Assembly: GCA_027323445.1 (NCBI GenBank) | Contig: DAHWBS010000006.1 | Coordinates: 1 to 57,885, forward strand | DNA length: 57,885 nt | Direction of reading: 5' to 3' | Origin: Leptospirillum sp. | GTDB taxonomy: Bacteria; Nitrospirota; Leptospirillia; Leptospirillales; Leptospirillaceae | Shown here: in pieces, positions 26,516 to 35,205 of the stretch | How positions within the stretch are numbered: position 1 is the first letter of the stretch | Layout of the letters: the number at the start of each line of letters is the position of its first letter | Program-made: the position numbers and the translations under genes | The notes under the pieces: generated by a model | Database searches by the model: none | What the model was told of the DNA's origin: nothing | Seen by the model: the letters and a program-made list of their open reading frames with translations, nothing else

Positions 26516-27405
26516 CAGTTGGCCCTTTCTGTCCCCGACCGTGCCCAGAGAGTTGAAAGAAGAAGGGCAAGGATCAGGATGCTTCCTGCCGCAATGTGTC
26601 TTTCCTGAATGATCCAGGGAGAAAGGAGAAGGCCGGATGCGAGCGTGACCGTCAGCTGAAAGTGAATCGATCCCCAGAGGATTGCGTAGGCTGCGGGGAT
26701 ATCCCGTTTTTTTAGAAGCATGAAAAGAGAGAGTGCTTCAGGCGATTCTGTTGACAATGAAGACAAGACGAGTGACAGGATGAAAATGGTTTCTCCTCCA
26801 TGGGATCCTCCAAACTGGAGGATCCCATTTAACAAGAGGACGGGACCGGTGAGAAGAAATCCGACTCCAGACAAAAACGAAAGAGCTGTTCTGATGGAAA
26901 ACGGGTTCTCCTGATGACGGGAGGTATTGTCAGGTGGATCTTCCCCTTTGAGTCCGAAGAGAATGGCCGGGTAGAGTAAAAGGAGCAAGATGGCAACGCC
27001 CCAATGGAGAATGGTCATCCGGGAAGATCCGGCCAAAAGAGCCAACGTGAGTCCCGCTGCCAGAATGGGGGCTTCTTTGGACAGCTGTTTTTTTTCTGAA
27101 AGAGGGGCGGGCGATTTTCGGGTGACAAGGAGCGTCATGGGCCAAAGTATGGCGATGAGAAAGAGAGGGGCTCCCAGTATGGCGCCAATTCCCGCATCTT
27201 TTCTGCCCCCTCCCGATCCCCCCAGAAAGGAGAAGAGAGGCAGGACCAGTTCTGGGAGGGACAGGGAGATGTTTCCCAGGATCCTGCGGCCGAGAGAATG
27301 ATTTCTGAAAAGCTGCTGTGTCAGGGTTTCTGCCGAATGGGAAAAAAGGGCGCTTCCCGCCAGGATCAGCAGAAATCCGCCGGCGATCAGGAGTATCGCT
27401 GGCAT
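26515..27405 (-). CDS. Divergent Ca2+/cation antiporter (CaCA)-like membrane protein
   Basis: A 296-residue, about ten-helix protein with two inverted halves. Each half carries a weak alpha-repeat: SLPELVLPLFSFLGG and LSSLSTESPEALSLFML, in place of the GTSxPE motif of Na+/Ca2+ exchangers. The canonical acidic Glu is kept but flanking residues differ, so the transported ion may not be calcium. First gene of a pair with the MFS transporter. Confidence 0.62.
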   Translation of the reverse strand: MPAILLIAGGFLLILAGSALFSHSAETLTQQLFRNHSLGRRILGNISLSLPELVLPLFSFLGGSGGGRKDAGIGAILGAPLFLIAILWPMTLLVTRKSPAPLSEKKQLSKEAPILAAGLTLALLAGSSRMTILHWGVAILLLLLYPAILFGLKGEDPPDNTSRHQENPFSIRTALSFLSGVGFLLTGPVLLLNGILQFGGSHGGETIFILSLVLSSLSTESPEALSLFMLLKKRDIPAAYAILWGSIHFQLTVTLASGLLLSPWIIQERHIAAGSILILALLLSTLWARSGTERAN

Positions 27406-27667
27406 TGGAGTCGCCTTGTCTGATATTTTTGTTGCATGTCGGAATCAGGTATGGTGACTGGTGCTTTCTGAAATCGGAAACGTCTTTTTTGAAAAAGCAT
27501 CTTCAGATGATTATCCCCCGGTGATTCTTGATATCGTCTCTGGAGGCGACTGACCGCTTCATGTTCTCGAAGATTCCCCGAATTGTCAATGAGAATGCCT
27601 TCATTATTTTTTGGAAAACATGATCCGGATGATTGGACGGGAGTAATCTGCTGAACAAGGAGGTTCA

Positions 27668-28354
27668 TTGAAACAGTTTGTCAATGACGATATTTCCCTC
27701 TTTGCGACTGGATCCGCCGGGGGCGGTCAATGGACTCAGGCATCCGGTGGGGAAGTGTGTGTGCTCGAGTCGCGTGGAGATGAAAATGAAAGCTTCTTTG
27801 TCCGGATGAACCGGGGGGAAGCATGGCGATTTGCCTCTTCCGGAGACCTTGAAATTTTTTTGCTGTCAGGGACTGTCTATTCCGGAAAAACTCTTTTGGC
27901 TCAGTACTCTTATCTGCTGGTTCCCCAGAGGTCGACTCCCTTTATATTCAATGCGGTGGATGACGAGGTTCTTTTCTTTGTCAAAAGGAGACATCCTGAA
28001 GGCCTCATTGGCAAGCTGGGTCTGATCCAGACTCAAAAAGCCAACTGGGTTCCAGGGCTGGTTCCCGGTCTGCATGTGATGCCTCTTTTTTCTTCAGGAG
28101 GTGAAAATACAGCACTCGTTCGTTGGGACCCGGGGACGGTCTTTCAACCGCACCGGCATTTTGGCGGAGAGGAGATCCTTGTTGTATCGGGTGTTTTTGA
28201 AGATGAGCACGGAAGTTATCCGGAAAAAACCTGGTACAGGAGTCCCCACTTGAGTCGCCATGATCCTTTTTCCATTTCAGGTTGTACCATTTTGGTCAAA
28301 ACAGGCCATTTGAACATCCTGTCCGAGGATGCCCACTCTTGGGGCGCAGGCTAG
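27668..28354 (+). CDS. ChrR-like double cupin protein
   Basis: A 228-residue bicupin. The second domain has the metal-site motif PGTVFQPHRHFGGEEILVVSG and SPHLSRHDPFSISGCTILVKTGHL, as in the ChrR cupin of anti-sigma and dioxygenase-like proteins. The first domain lacks the histidines. There is no zinc-binding anti-sigma domain and no sigma factor next to it, so enzymatic or binding use is more likely than regulation. The TTG start follows AAGGAGG. Confidence 0.75.
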   Translation: MKQFVNDDISLFATGSAGGGQWTQASGGEVCVLESRGDENESFFVRMNRGEAWRFASSGDLEIFLLSGTVYSGKTLLAQYSYLLVPQRSTPFIFNAVDDEVLFFVKRRHPEGLIGKLGLIQTQKANWVPGLVPGLHVMPLFSSGGENTALVRWDPGTVFQPHRHFGGEEILVVSGVFEDEHGSYPEKTWYRSPHLSRHDPFSISGCTILVKTGHLNILSEDAHSWGAG

Positions 28355-28394
28355 GGCAAGTCAGAGGTGATTGAGACAATGCGTCTTTTCGTTG

Positions 28395-31300
28395 CTAGCT
28401 TGAGTCGGGCAAGAAATTTTTGAATAGTTCCCTGAGGCGGGTTGTGTTTTCTATCAACTCCAGCTTGCGTTTCTCCAGTGCCCGCCCATCATTTCTGTCA
28501 TGGGCCAGAAACGCTTCCCGAGCCTGATGGTGAAGTTCTTCGTGGAGCCGTCTGATTTCCTCGAATGCTGGCAGGTTTCCAAACTGGCTTTTACCGGCGT
28601 TGTCGATCCATTGTCCCGGCAAGCAAACATGGGAGTTGATCCATTCGTCCTTTGCGGTTTCCCCGGAGTTCAGGGCAGCAAGGATTCCCTTCAGAAAGGA
28701 TGTTAATGAGTGGTCGACAACCAGAAGGAGGGCTCCTCCCATGGTGGCCGGATTTTTTTTCAGGGATAATCGGGTCCAGGAGTCGAAAGGGCGCCATGTG
28801 GACACCCATTGCGGGATTTCTTCCGGAGCCATCGGCGGAGCGATGGCATATCCCTGGGCAACCGGACACCCCATTTTGATAAGGGTCTTGCCTTCTTCTT
28901 CTGTCTGAACGCCCTCGGCAACCACATTGATGAGCATCATGTGTGCTGCAGTGGAAAGTGTCGAGACAATGGCCAGGTCTTTCGGACTTTCCATCATTTT
29001 CTGGACAAAGCCGACATCGATCTTGACCTCTCTGACATCAAGTTGCTGGAGAGATGTCAGAGACGCCTGCCCGGTACCAAAGTCATCGAGACTGACTGAA
29101 ACGCCAAGCTTCCGGCAAAGGCTGATTTGCTCTCCAGCCTTTGCCAGATCACGAAGTGTTTCTGTTTCTGTTACTTCTATCTCAATTTCAGGATGTAAAG
29201 ACCGGCCGGTGCTGGTGAGGATCTGGGTCAGAGTTCCGATGAATTCCTCAGAGAGAAAATGTCGCGCTCCGATGTTGACGCTGATGCGAAGGTTGACATT
29301 CTGTTGTCTCCACTCATCCTGTTGACGGATGGCCGTTTCGAGGACCCATCGACCGAGGGGAATGATGAGGTCGCTTTTTTCGATCACTCCGATAAAGGAG
29401 TCCGGCGGGAGGAGACCCTGCTTGGAGTGTTTCCAGCGGAGGAGAGATTCAACGCCGAGGATGACTCCTTTTTCCATGTTGACTTGAGGTTGGTAATAGA
29501 GGCAAAGCTCCCCGTTTTCAAGGGCCTTTCCGAACTCGGACCTTATGCGGTGTTGTTTCATCAATGTTTCTTCCATCACCGGCTCGAAGATGGCCCATCC
29601 GTTTCGTCCCCGATTCTTGACTTGATAGAGGGCCAGATCCGCATGAGCGATCAAGGCGGTAACGCCACCGTGTTCAGGGGGTGTTACCGCAAGCCCAAGA
29701 CTTCCTGAAATCCTGACCGGTTCAGCGGACTTTTCATTCAGGACAAAGGGCTTGACCAAAGACTCAACAATTGTTCTGAAAAGTTCCTGATCGCTTTTAT
29801 CGTTCTTTAATCCGGTCAGGATAAGACCAAACTCATCTCCGCCAAGCCGGACCAGCGTGTCATCCGGGCGCAGGTTGTCCTCAAGTCTTTTTCCCACCTG
29901 GATCAGCAACGCATCTCCCTGTGGGTGTCCCAATCGATTGTTCACCTCATTGAACCCATCAAGATCCAGAATGCCGACAGCAAAGGATTCCTGTGTTTTA
30001 CTGTGCCGGATGAGGGTCTCTTCGATGCGGTTGAGCAATACTCTCCGATTGGGCAGATCGGTGAGAGGGTCGTGTGTGGCCATGTGTTCGATACGGATTT
30101 CGTTTTTTCTCCGATGGGTGATGTCCTGAGCTGAAATGACAAGTCCCTCCCGGCTCCCGTCAGGAGAGAAAAGAGGGATTTTTGTCACATCGAGGATGAC
30201 TTCATTCCCTTTTGCATCATGAAGTGTTTCGATCACATTCGAGACACCACTGCGATTCCATGCCTCGTTGTCGGAGACCTCGCATCCGTCATATGTTGAA
30301 GCGTGTTCGGGCTGAAGAAGGGCAAGTTCCTTGTTGGTCCTGTCGTTCCAGATGGTGGTCCCCTCCAGCCCAAACAAACGAAGCCCGGCCTGATTGACGG
30401 ATTTCCATCGTCCCTCTCCGTCCTTGAAAAAAATGGCTTCGGGAATATTCTCGATCAGGATGGTCAGACGCTGTTCCGCTTCAAGTCGTCTTCGTTCTGT
30501 ATCGATGGAGTCAAGCGCTCCGCTCAGAATTTCTCCTGCCTCACGGGTGAGGGCTACAAGATCTTCGTCGAAGTAGTCAGGAATCCCGATATTGACGTTA
30601 AGAATGTGCGAGATTTCTCCACCCCGGCGAAGAGGGACGCTGATGGCGGAATGAATGCCCATCTGCCGGATGGCATTTTTGCTTTGGGGGTCAGCGATTT
30701 CTTCTGCCATTTTGGGGAGATCATTGGCCACTCCGGTCAGTCCCTTGAGAAGAGTGTCCCGTATGATGGGATAACGGTGGTTGGGGTGGCTGGCATCGGA
30801 CGATATGAAAAGGACGGAACAAATCCTTTTCATGTCTTCTGTTTCGGTGGACTCGAAGAAACGGGGACGAATGCCTTTGGTGTCCATGTCGACTCCCCAA
30901 ACGATGACGGCAGTAATGTTCGGCAGGTCCATGAATACGGAACAGGCTCCCTTGAGCAGGTTCTCTTCATCGGTATTGGATGTGGCAAGAGAACTGAGCT
31001 TCTGCAGGGCATTATAAAGAGCTGTTTTTCTTATAAGCCGTTTTTCTGCTTCAATCTGTTTTTGTTCTGTATCGATCGCATCAAGAGTGAGGGACAGAAT
31101 ATTGGCGACTTCTTTCAGAAGGTTCGATATATCTGGAGAGAAAAAATCTTTTTCTTCTGAAACGACTGCAAGAACACCAATGCACTGATTGTTCCGGAAG
31201 ACGGGAAAGATCCCGACGGACCGGAATGAGAGGCTGTCATAAGTTTTCCAAAGGGGTAAGAGTCCCGATTTTTTATAGGCAGTGAGAAGGTCGTTTTCGA

Positions 31301-32015
31301 TGACGGGACTTCGGGTGAGATAAGACCTGACCGTTACGGTCCTGATATCGGGAGAATCCGGGTCAAGGGAAAAAAGGGTCGGATGTTGCTCGGTCAGACC
31401 TGAGGGGTCGGTTATTTTGTGGATCTTGAGTTCGAGGTGCTGATTCTGCCTGTCCGGAAAATAGAAGCCTGCGGCGATAAAGCCACTATGCTCGATCAGG
31501 GTGTTAACTGTTTCTGAAAGGAGTTCCTTTTCGTCTGGTTTTCGAAGGATCAGGCCGTGAATGGCTGTGAGAGACTTGTAGAGGCGTGTGACAGAGTCAA
31601 GCTGTCTTTCTGTTCTCAAACGGTCGATGGCTCTGGATGCGTTGTCGACAATATCGGCAATGCTTTCAAAGATCATCGGATCGTCTAGGGCGTCGCTTTT
31701 TTTGGCCAGGATCATGAAGACTCCGAGCAGAGGATCTTCAGGTGAGCGCCCGTTGAGCGGAAAGCCCGCTATCAGATCAACCTCCCTGAATGCTGGAGTA
31801 TGGTAATAATCCGGAAGCTCAGGGTCGTTTGAGAGGTCTTTGATGAGAAGAGGTTCTTTTTGATTCCATATCCGTGTCGGAGGAGGGACTGGTAAACCAG
31901 ATTGAGGCAATGACAGCGGTGGATCCGGAAGAAGTCTTATCGTGTCGGCAAGAGGACCATCCATGGAGTAACGGTTAAAAACAGTCTTCTCCGGGTATGA
32001 GGACTTCAACGGCAA
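28395..32015 (-). CDS. GAF-GAF-GAF-PAS-GGDEF-EAL-CZB c-di-GMP protein, main reading frame
   Basis: The 1206-residue frame is the downstream part of one larger sensor. Its first about 125 residues complete a GAF domain begun in the preceding frame. Two more GAF domains follow (about 165-320 and 345-510), then PAS (520-640), GGDEF with intact GGDEF near 723 and an RxxD inhibitory site (RPDD), and EAL with ESL near 855 and DDFGTGQASL, so synthesis and hydrolysis both look possible. The C-terminus (about 1092-1200) is a CZB zinc-binding domain with H/C ligands (DHSLTSFLKG, CLPGQWID, LHEELHHQA). The first 13 residues from 32015 are probably not translated; real continuation comes by frameshift at 31976-31981. 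Confidence 0.85.
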   Translation of the reverse strand: MPLKSSYPEKTVFNRYSMDGPLADTIRLLPDPPLSLPQSGLPVPPPTRIWNQKEPLLIKDLSNDPELPDYYHTPAFREVDLIAGFPLNGRSPEDPLLGVFMILAKKSDALDDPMIFESIADIVDNASRAIDRLRTERQLDSVTRLYKSLTAIHGLILRKPDEKELLSETVNTLIEHSGFIAAGFYFPDRQNQHLELKIHKITDPSGLTEQHPTLFSLDPDSPDIRTVTVRSYLTRSPVIENDLLTAYKKSGLLPLWKTYDSLSFRSVGIFPVFRNNQCIGVLAVVSEEKDFFSPDISNLLKEVANILSLTLDAIDTEQKQIEAEKRLIRKTALYNALQKLSSLATSNTDEENLLKGACSVFMDLPNITAVIVWGVDMDTKGIRPRFFESTETEDMKRICSVLFISSDASHPNHRYPIIRDTLLKGLTGVANDLPKMAEEIADPQSKNAIRQMGIHSAISVPLRRGGEISHILNVNIGIPDYFDEDLVALTREAGEILSGALDSIDTERRRLEAEQRLTILIENIPEAIFFKDGEGRWKSVNQAGLRLFGLEGTTIWNDRTNKELALLQPEHASTYDGCEVSDNEAWNRSGVSNVIETLHDAKGNEVILDVTKIPLFSPDGSREGLVISAQDITHRRKNEIRIEHMATHDPLTDLPNRRVLLNRIEETLIRHSKTQESFAVGILDLDGFNEVNNRLGHPQGDALLIQVGKRLEDNLRPDDTLVRLGGDEFGLILTGLKNDKSDQELFRTIVESLVKPFVLNEKSAEPVRISGSLGLAVTPPEHGGVTALIAHADLALYQVKNRGRNGWAIFEPVMEETLMKQHRIRSEFGKALENGELCLYYQPQVNMEKGVILGVESLLRWKHSKQGLLPPDSFIGVIEKSDLIIPLGRWVLETAIRQQDEWRQQNVNLRISVNIGARHFLSEEFIGTLTQILTSTGRSLHPEIEIEVTETETLRDLAKAGEQISLCRKLGVSVSLDDFGTGQASLTSLQQLDVREVKIDVGFVQKMMESPKDLAIVSTLSTAAHMMLINVVAEGVQTEEEGKTLIKMGCPVAQGYAIAPPMAPEEIPQWVSTWRPFDSWTRLSLKKNPATMGGALLLVVDHSLTSFLKGILAALNSGETAKDEWINSHVCLPGQWIDNAGKSQFGNLPAFEEIRRLHEELHHQAREAFLAHDRNDGRALEKRKLELIENTTRLRELFKNFLPDSS

Positions 32016-33105
32016 GGGCTTTGGTTCCCCGGCTCACAACGGATGAAAGGATCCGGTAGATCTCTTTTTCGGTTTTCGCTGAAAGAAGCTCTTTCAGGAT
32101 GATCCGCTGGGCTTCCCGTGCTTGATCGAGCCGAATCGCGATGGAGCGGTCTTTCTTTCTGTCCAGAAGTCCGGTGACTTCATCGGCGATTCTTACGAAA
32201 AGTTCGGCTGTTTCCGGAGAGATCATCGACTCATCGTTGAAGTAGGCGAGAAGGAGTATCGTTTCTCCTTCTCGCCTGCGAGAGGTCACTGAAAGGCTTC
32301 CGGTAATATGGAATGCCGGACCCCTTTCTTTTATTTCGTCTGGTGTGCGCGGATCTGAAAGAAGCCATGGTTGGGGAAGAGCTGTGCGGATAGCCTCTCC
32401 GGCTGGCCCTTTTCCTCCAGGACGGGACGGGTCAGAAGAGAGGATGATGCCGTTCATCCATTCCTGGAAAGGACCTGTGCTGGACAGTATTTCCACATCT
32501 GTACCACCTGCGGGAATTTGTCCGATACAGAAGAGCGAGGTAGACAATAGGTCTGACAGAGACTGGGAAAGTCCTGACAGGATTTCTTGAGGGGAGATAT
32601 GGTCTGCTGGCTGGTGAAGGATTCTGGTGGTTTCAGAAAGGGCCCGGTAGAACGAGGAGAAATTTCTGTTTTTCTCGAGAGCCTCTTTTATCTCGGTTAC
32701 ATCAGTTGAAATTCCGCAGAGTCCGACTATTTCCTTTTTTTCATTGAAAAGCGGGAGTTTGACAGACCAGTAGATTCTGGTCTCTCCAGTGGACTCAATG
32801 ACATTGATTTCTTCACTTTCAATTCGTTCTCCCAGATGAAGGACCCGGAGGTCGTTTTTTCGTAACGAGTCACTGGCTAAAATGTCAAAAAAGCGCTCAT
32901 CACTTGATCCGATCACTTCCGAGAGCGGTTGTCCGAACAAGTCTGTGACCATTTTATTTGCATATGTATAGCGTCCTTCAAGGTCTTTCGTGAAAATGTA
33001 GGCTCCGACCTGATCGAGAATATAACGGAATGGAGACAGACCTCCTTGTTGAGTTGAGAAAGAGGAGATGTCTCCTCTTTCTCAGGACTCCATTTCGTTA
33101 TTCAT
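31975..33105 (-). pseudogene. Upstream PAS-GAF frame of the c-di-GMP sensor, interrupted by TGA and a frameshift
   Basis: From ATG at 33105 (AGGAGGG 8 nt upstream) the frame reads MNNEMES, then TGA at 33082-33084. It then stays open through PFRYILDQVGAYIFTKDLEG and YTYANKMVTDLFGQ, a complete PAS domain, a GAF domain and a coiled coil. It stops at TAA (31975-31977) inside the next GAF domain, whose rest is in the +1 frame. The first in-frame ATG after the TGA (32952) cuts off the PAS first strand. Either a decayed 5' end, recoding, or sequence error. As drawn, the intact protein would be about 1,570 residues. Confidence 0.72.
33055..33084. repeat. Perfect 30-bp palindrome (14-bp arms) containing the in-frame TGA
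   Basis: Arms 33055-33068 and 33071-33084 are exact reverse complements with a 2-bp centre. It lies within the sensor's 5' coding frame, is 10 codons long, and carries the TGA at one edge; removing it would rejoin the frame. There is no T-run on either side, so it is not a normal terminator. Confidence 0.85.
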
Positions 33106-33456
33106 CAGCAAGACCCTCCTGATCTTTTCTGCTTGATAAAATGGAGAGACGGCAATGACCGGTCATAGCGGATCGCTTTCAGTAAAATGGCTCTGGGTCG
33201 GAAACGTTCTTTTCATGATGATTATTACCTTATTGGAGCATCTTGTCGAGAACATACAGAGAGCTGTAAGGAGCACATAATCTGTCCGGTTTTGGAGCTC
33301 GATGGTTGTCCGGTTCAATACTGGGTCCAGGGAGGACTCAGAATGAACCGAACAACCGTGCTACAGAAGTATGTTGGAAGTGTTTCCGATTGGATTGAAT
33401 GGTATGTTTTTCGTTTTTATCCCGGCAAAAGAATCATTGCATTTTATTGCGGTTTC
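33106..33456. other. Gene-free stretch upstream of the sensor; possible transporter relic
   Basis: No convincing gene. It contains the Shine-Dalgarno of the sensor (minus strand) near 33114-33120. On the plus strand one frame from 33343 reads GSVSDWIEWYVFRFY, which resembles the first helix of metabolite:H+ symporters (SDWIEWYDFY-type) for about 15 residues and then loses similarity. It may be a tiny relic of an MFS gene or chance. Confidence 0.35.
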
Positions 33457-33900
33457 TTACGAATCATCCAAACTAAAAAGCTGTTTGGACATATGGTGAG
33501 CACTTAGATGAAATCCTTTGTCCAAATACAGTTTATGAGCATCATGTCTTGCATATCCTGTATCCAGATGCATCCCTGCACATTTCTCGCTTTTCCCATG
33601 TGTAATGAGCCAGTCGAGTAATACACCGGCATAACCACGCTTTTTTTGATTGGGAAGCGTTATAAGGTCGTCAATATAAAGTATTTTTCCCCATGCAAGA
33701 AATTCAGCGATACGAAATCCGGCAGCGCTTTTAATCATATCTTCGTGTGCAAGTGCAAGAATCTGATAGCCTTGGGCTTGTTGACGCCGAACCTGCGGAA
33801 GAAATTCTGCTTCGTTTAAATGTGGACGCAAGACTTTGAACAACGAAAGGCACTCATAAATTTCTGTGTCGGATTGCGCTATGAATATTTTTGTTTGCAT
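33457..33900 (-). CDS. GNAT-family N-acetyltransferase
   Basis: A 147-residue acetyl-CoA-dependent acetyltransferase. The acetyl-CoA loop appears as NQKKRGYAGVLLDWL, and the C-terminal part HDAHKLYLDKGFHLSAHHMSKQL is the usual GNAT beta-5/alpha-4 end. Substrate unknown. AAGGAGG precedes ATG. The base composition is visibly more AT-rich than the flanking core genes and it lies on the decayed island next to tRNA-Cys, suggesting transfer. Confidence 0.85.
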   Translation of the reverse strand: MQTKIFIAQSDTEIYECLSLFKVLRPHLNEAEFLPQVRRQQAQGYQILALAHEDMIKSAAGFRIAEFLAWGKILYIDDLITLPNQKKRGYAGVLLDWLITHGKSEKCAGMHLDTGYARHDAHKLYLDKGFHLSAHHMSKQLFSLDDS

Positions 33901-33966
33901 GACCCTCCTTATGAGGAATGGACTTTAATGACTTTTATAATCATGTGTCTCTAATGATAAAATTTC

Positions 33967-34079
33967 TATTGATCGAATCCCAACCTTTTTGCCACTTCTC
34001 TTGGAGTAAGAGCAGATCTTCCGGCTTTGGTTACGGCTGCCTCCCATCCGCATATGGACTCCTCTGATTGTTTGTAATC
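33967..34079 (-). other. Orphan reading-frame fragment, possible gene relic
   Basis: One frame between stops reads about 37 residues, including ICGWEAAVTKAGRSALTPRE, then VAKRLGFDQ and a stop. The composition looks like a genuine protein C-terminus, but no start, Shine-Dalgarno or upstream domain remains. I do not recognise the family. The rest of 33901-34105 holds nothing clear. Confidence 0.25.
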
Positions 34080-34105
34080 TTATAAGAACCTCCGCATTCT
34101 ACCCA

Positions 34106-34558
34106 TCACTTTCCCGGGAGCCCACATGAATTTCGAGAATAACTCTGATGTGATTGTAGGGGCTCAAACTCCATAAGGTTGATTCTATCCGGCCATGTAT
34201 AAGTCCCTGGATTTGAACCTCGTAGCCGATCAGAGGTTATGAATTTACCGATATACTTAGTGCGGATCTCATCCTCCGCTACTTTCCCGACAAATTCCCA
34301 TCGTGATCGATCAAACTCGTCTGAATTTCTGGTTTGATATTCAGTTGTACCAGCTGGAAACCATTGCTCTATTCGGTAGACTTCAAGGATTTTCTTCTTA
34401 TAGACAGAGAAGGCATATATCGCCTCTTCTCGACGACTTCCAAGGACCCATACACCCCGCGTTGCTTCATAAAGAGCCATTGCATCCATTGACGCATCGA
34501 ACGTTCTGTTTATGCGAAAGATGATACCTTTTTCCTCGATCGCAGATACAGACATCAC
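34106..34558 (-). CDS. Island-borne hypothetical protein
   Basis: A 150-residue soluble protein. The core DAMALYEATRGVWVLG ... REEAIYAFSVYKKKILEVYRIEQWFPAG ... RWEFVGKVAEDEIRTKYIGK matches a conserved hypothetical family I have seen near mobile and restriction-type loci, function unknown. The C-terminal about 40 residues fit that pattern poorly and may be frameshifted or decayed. It sits between the GNAT gene and the integrase relic. Confidence 0.55.
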   Translation of the reverse strand: MMSVSAIEEKGIIFRINRTFDASMDAMALYEATRGVWVLGSRREEAIYAFSVYKKKILEVYRIEQWFPAGTTEYQTRNSDEFDRSRWEFVGKVAEDEIRTKYIGKFITSDRLRGSNPGTYTWPDRINLMEFEPLQSHQSYSRNSCGLPGK

Positions 34559-34568
34559 TCCCTCGATT

Positions 34569-34996
34569 CTATTTTAACAACCCCGCCAGGTTCTCGGCTT
34601 TCAGGTGGGTGTACCGCTTCAACGTTTTGTGCCCCGTGATAGCCGCGACCTGCATAGGGGTAAGTCCTTTCTCGAAGAACCGGCTGGTAGCCTCGTGCCG
34701 GAGATCCTGAAAGGTCAGATCCACCAGAAAGGCTGGATCAGGCTTCTCTTCTTTTTTTCACATTCCTTCTCATAGGAGGCACGGGCAAACGAGATGGCGA
34801 TGGTTCGGCTATATTCCCCAAACTTCGCAGTCGATTCTCCGGACAAGTTCGGACAGGATACGGATTGTGTTGAGAGAGGAACGATCCGCTTTTCCCTGTT
34901 TTTTATATCCAGGAGGGTCACCGTCCGTTTTTTAGGACCACCAGTTTGACCCACCTTGATAAGGCAAGAATAAAGGTATCATTTGGCTGTCTGGGT
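34569..34996 (-). pseudogene. Tyrosine recombinase (phage-type integrase) pseudogene, C-terminal half
   Basis: Three frames join into an integrase catalytic domain: ILALSRWVKLVV / KKRTVTLLDIKNREKRIVPLS ... [16 protein letters not shown] / [19 protein letters not shown], then [21 protein letters not shown] and a TAG. The breaks fall in A-rich runs (T7 at 34752-34758 on the plus strand, and A6 in the codons before KKR). The N-terminal DNA-binding half and first catalytic Arg are missing, and the usual catalytic His of HDLR is Gln. It lies 60 bp beyond the 3' end of tRNA-Cys, the typical arrangement for tRNA-targeting elements. Confidence 0.85.
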
Positions 34997-35059
34997 GAGG
35001 AGAGGCTGACAAATTAATGGAAAATTACAAAGGAATTTTTATAAAAATAGCTCTGGTAT

Positions 35060-35134
35060 TGGAGGCGGCGGGCAGGTTCGAACTGCCGTATAAAGGTTTT
35101 GCAGACCCTTGCCTTACCACTTGGCTACGCCGCC
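35060..35134 (-). tRNA. tRNA-Cys (GCA)
   Basis: Read on the minus strand: acceptor GGCGGCG pairs with CGCCGCC, followed by discriminator T and an encoded CCA (35060-35062). The anticodon loop CTGCAAA gives GCA, and the T-arm contains GTTCGAA. All four arms fold. Confidence 0.96.
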
Positions 35135-35152
35135 CTGAAATGGAAGAAGCCA

Positions 35153-35182
35153 ATACTACCAGAACCGTCGTGGATTCGGCAA
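35153..35182 (-). promoter_or_regulatory. Promoter for tRNA-Cys
   Basis: On the minus strand TTGCCG (35177-35182) and TAGTAT (35153-35158) are 18 bp apart, placing the start point about 10 nt before the mature tRNA. Confidence 0.55.
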
Positions 35183-35205
35183 TCGTTTTTGGTTCTGGAG
35201 ACCGG

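Noticed and set aside
33055-33084. Palindrome after TGA as a selenocysteine SECIS element
   Set aside because: The TGA is at codon 8 outside any redox motif, the stem lacks a SECIS-type loop, and the TGA itself is paired in the stem.
33187-33507. Plus-strand 106-codon frame as a gene
   Set aside because: No Shine-Dalgarno, overlaps the GNAT gene end, and only about 15 residues look protein-like.
34215-34240. T-arm-like GGTTCAAATCC suggesting a tRNA fragment or attachment copy
   Set aside because: The flanking bases do not form the T-stem, and the segment does not match tRNA-Cys.
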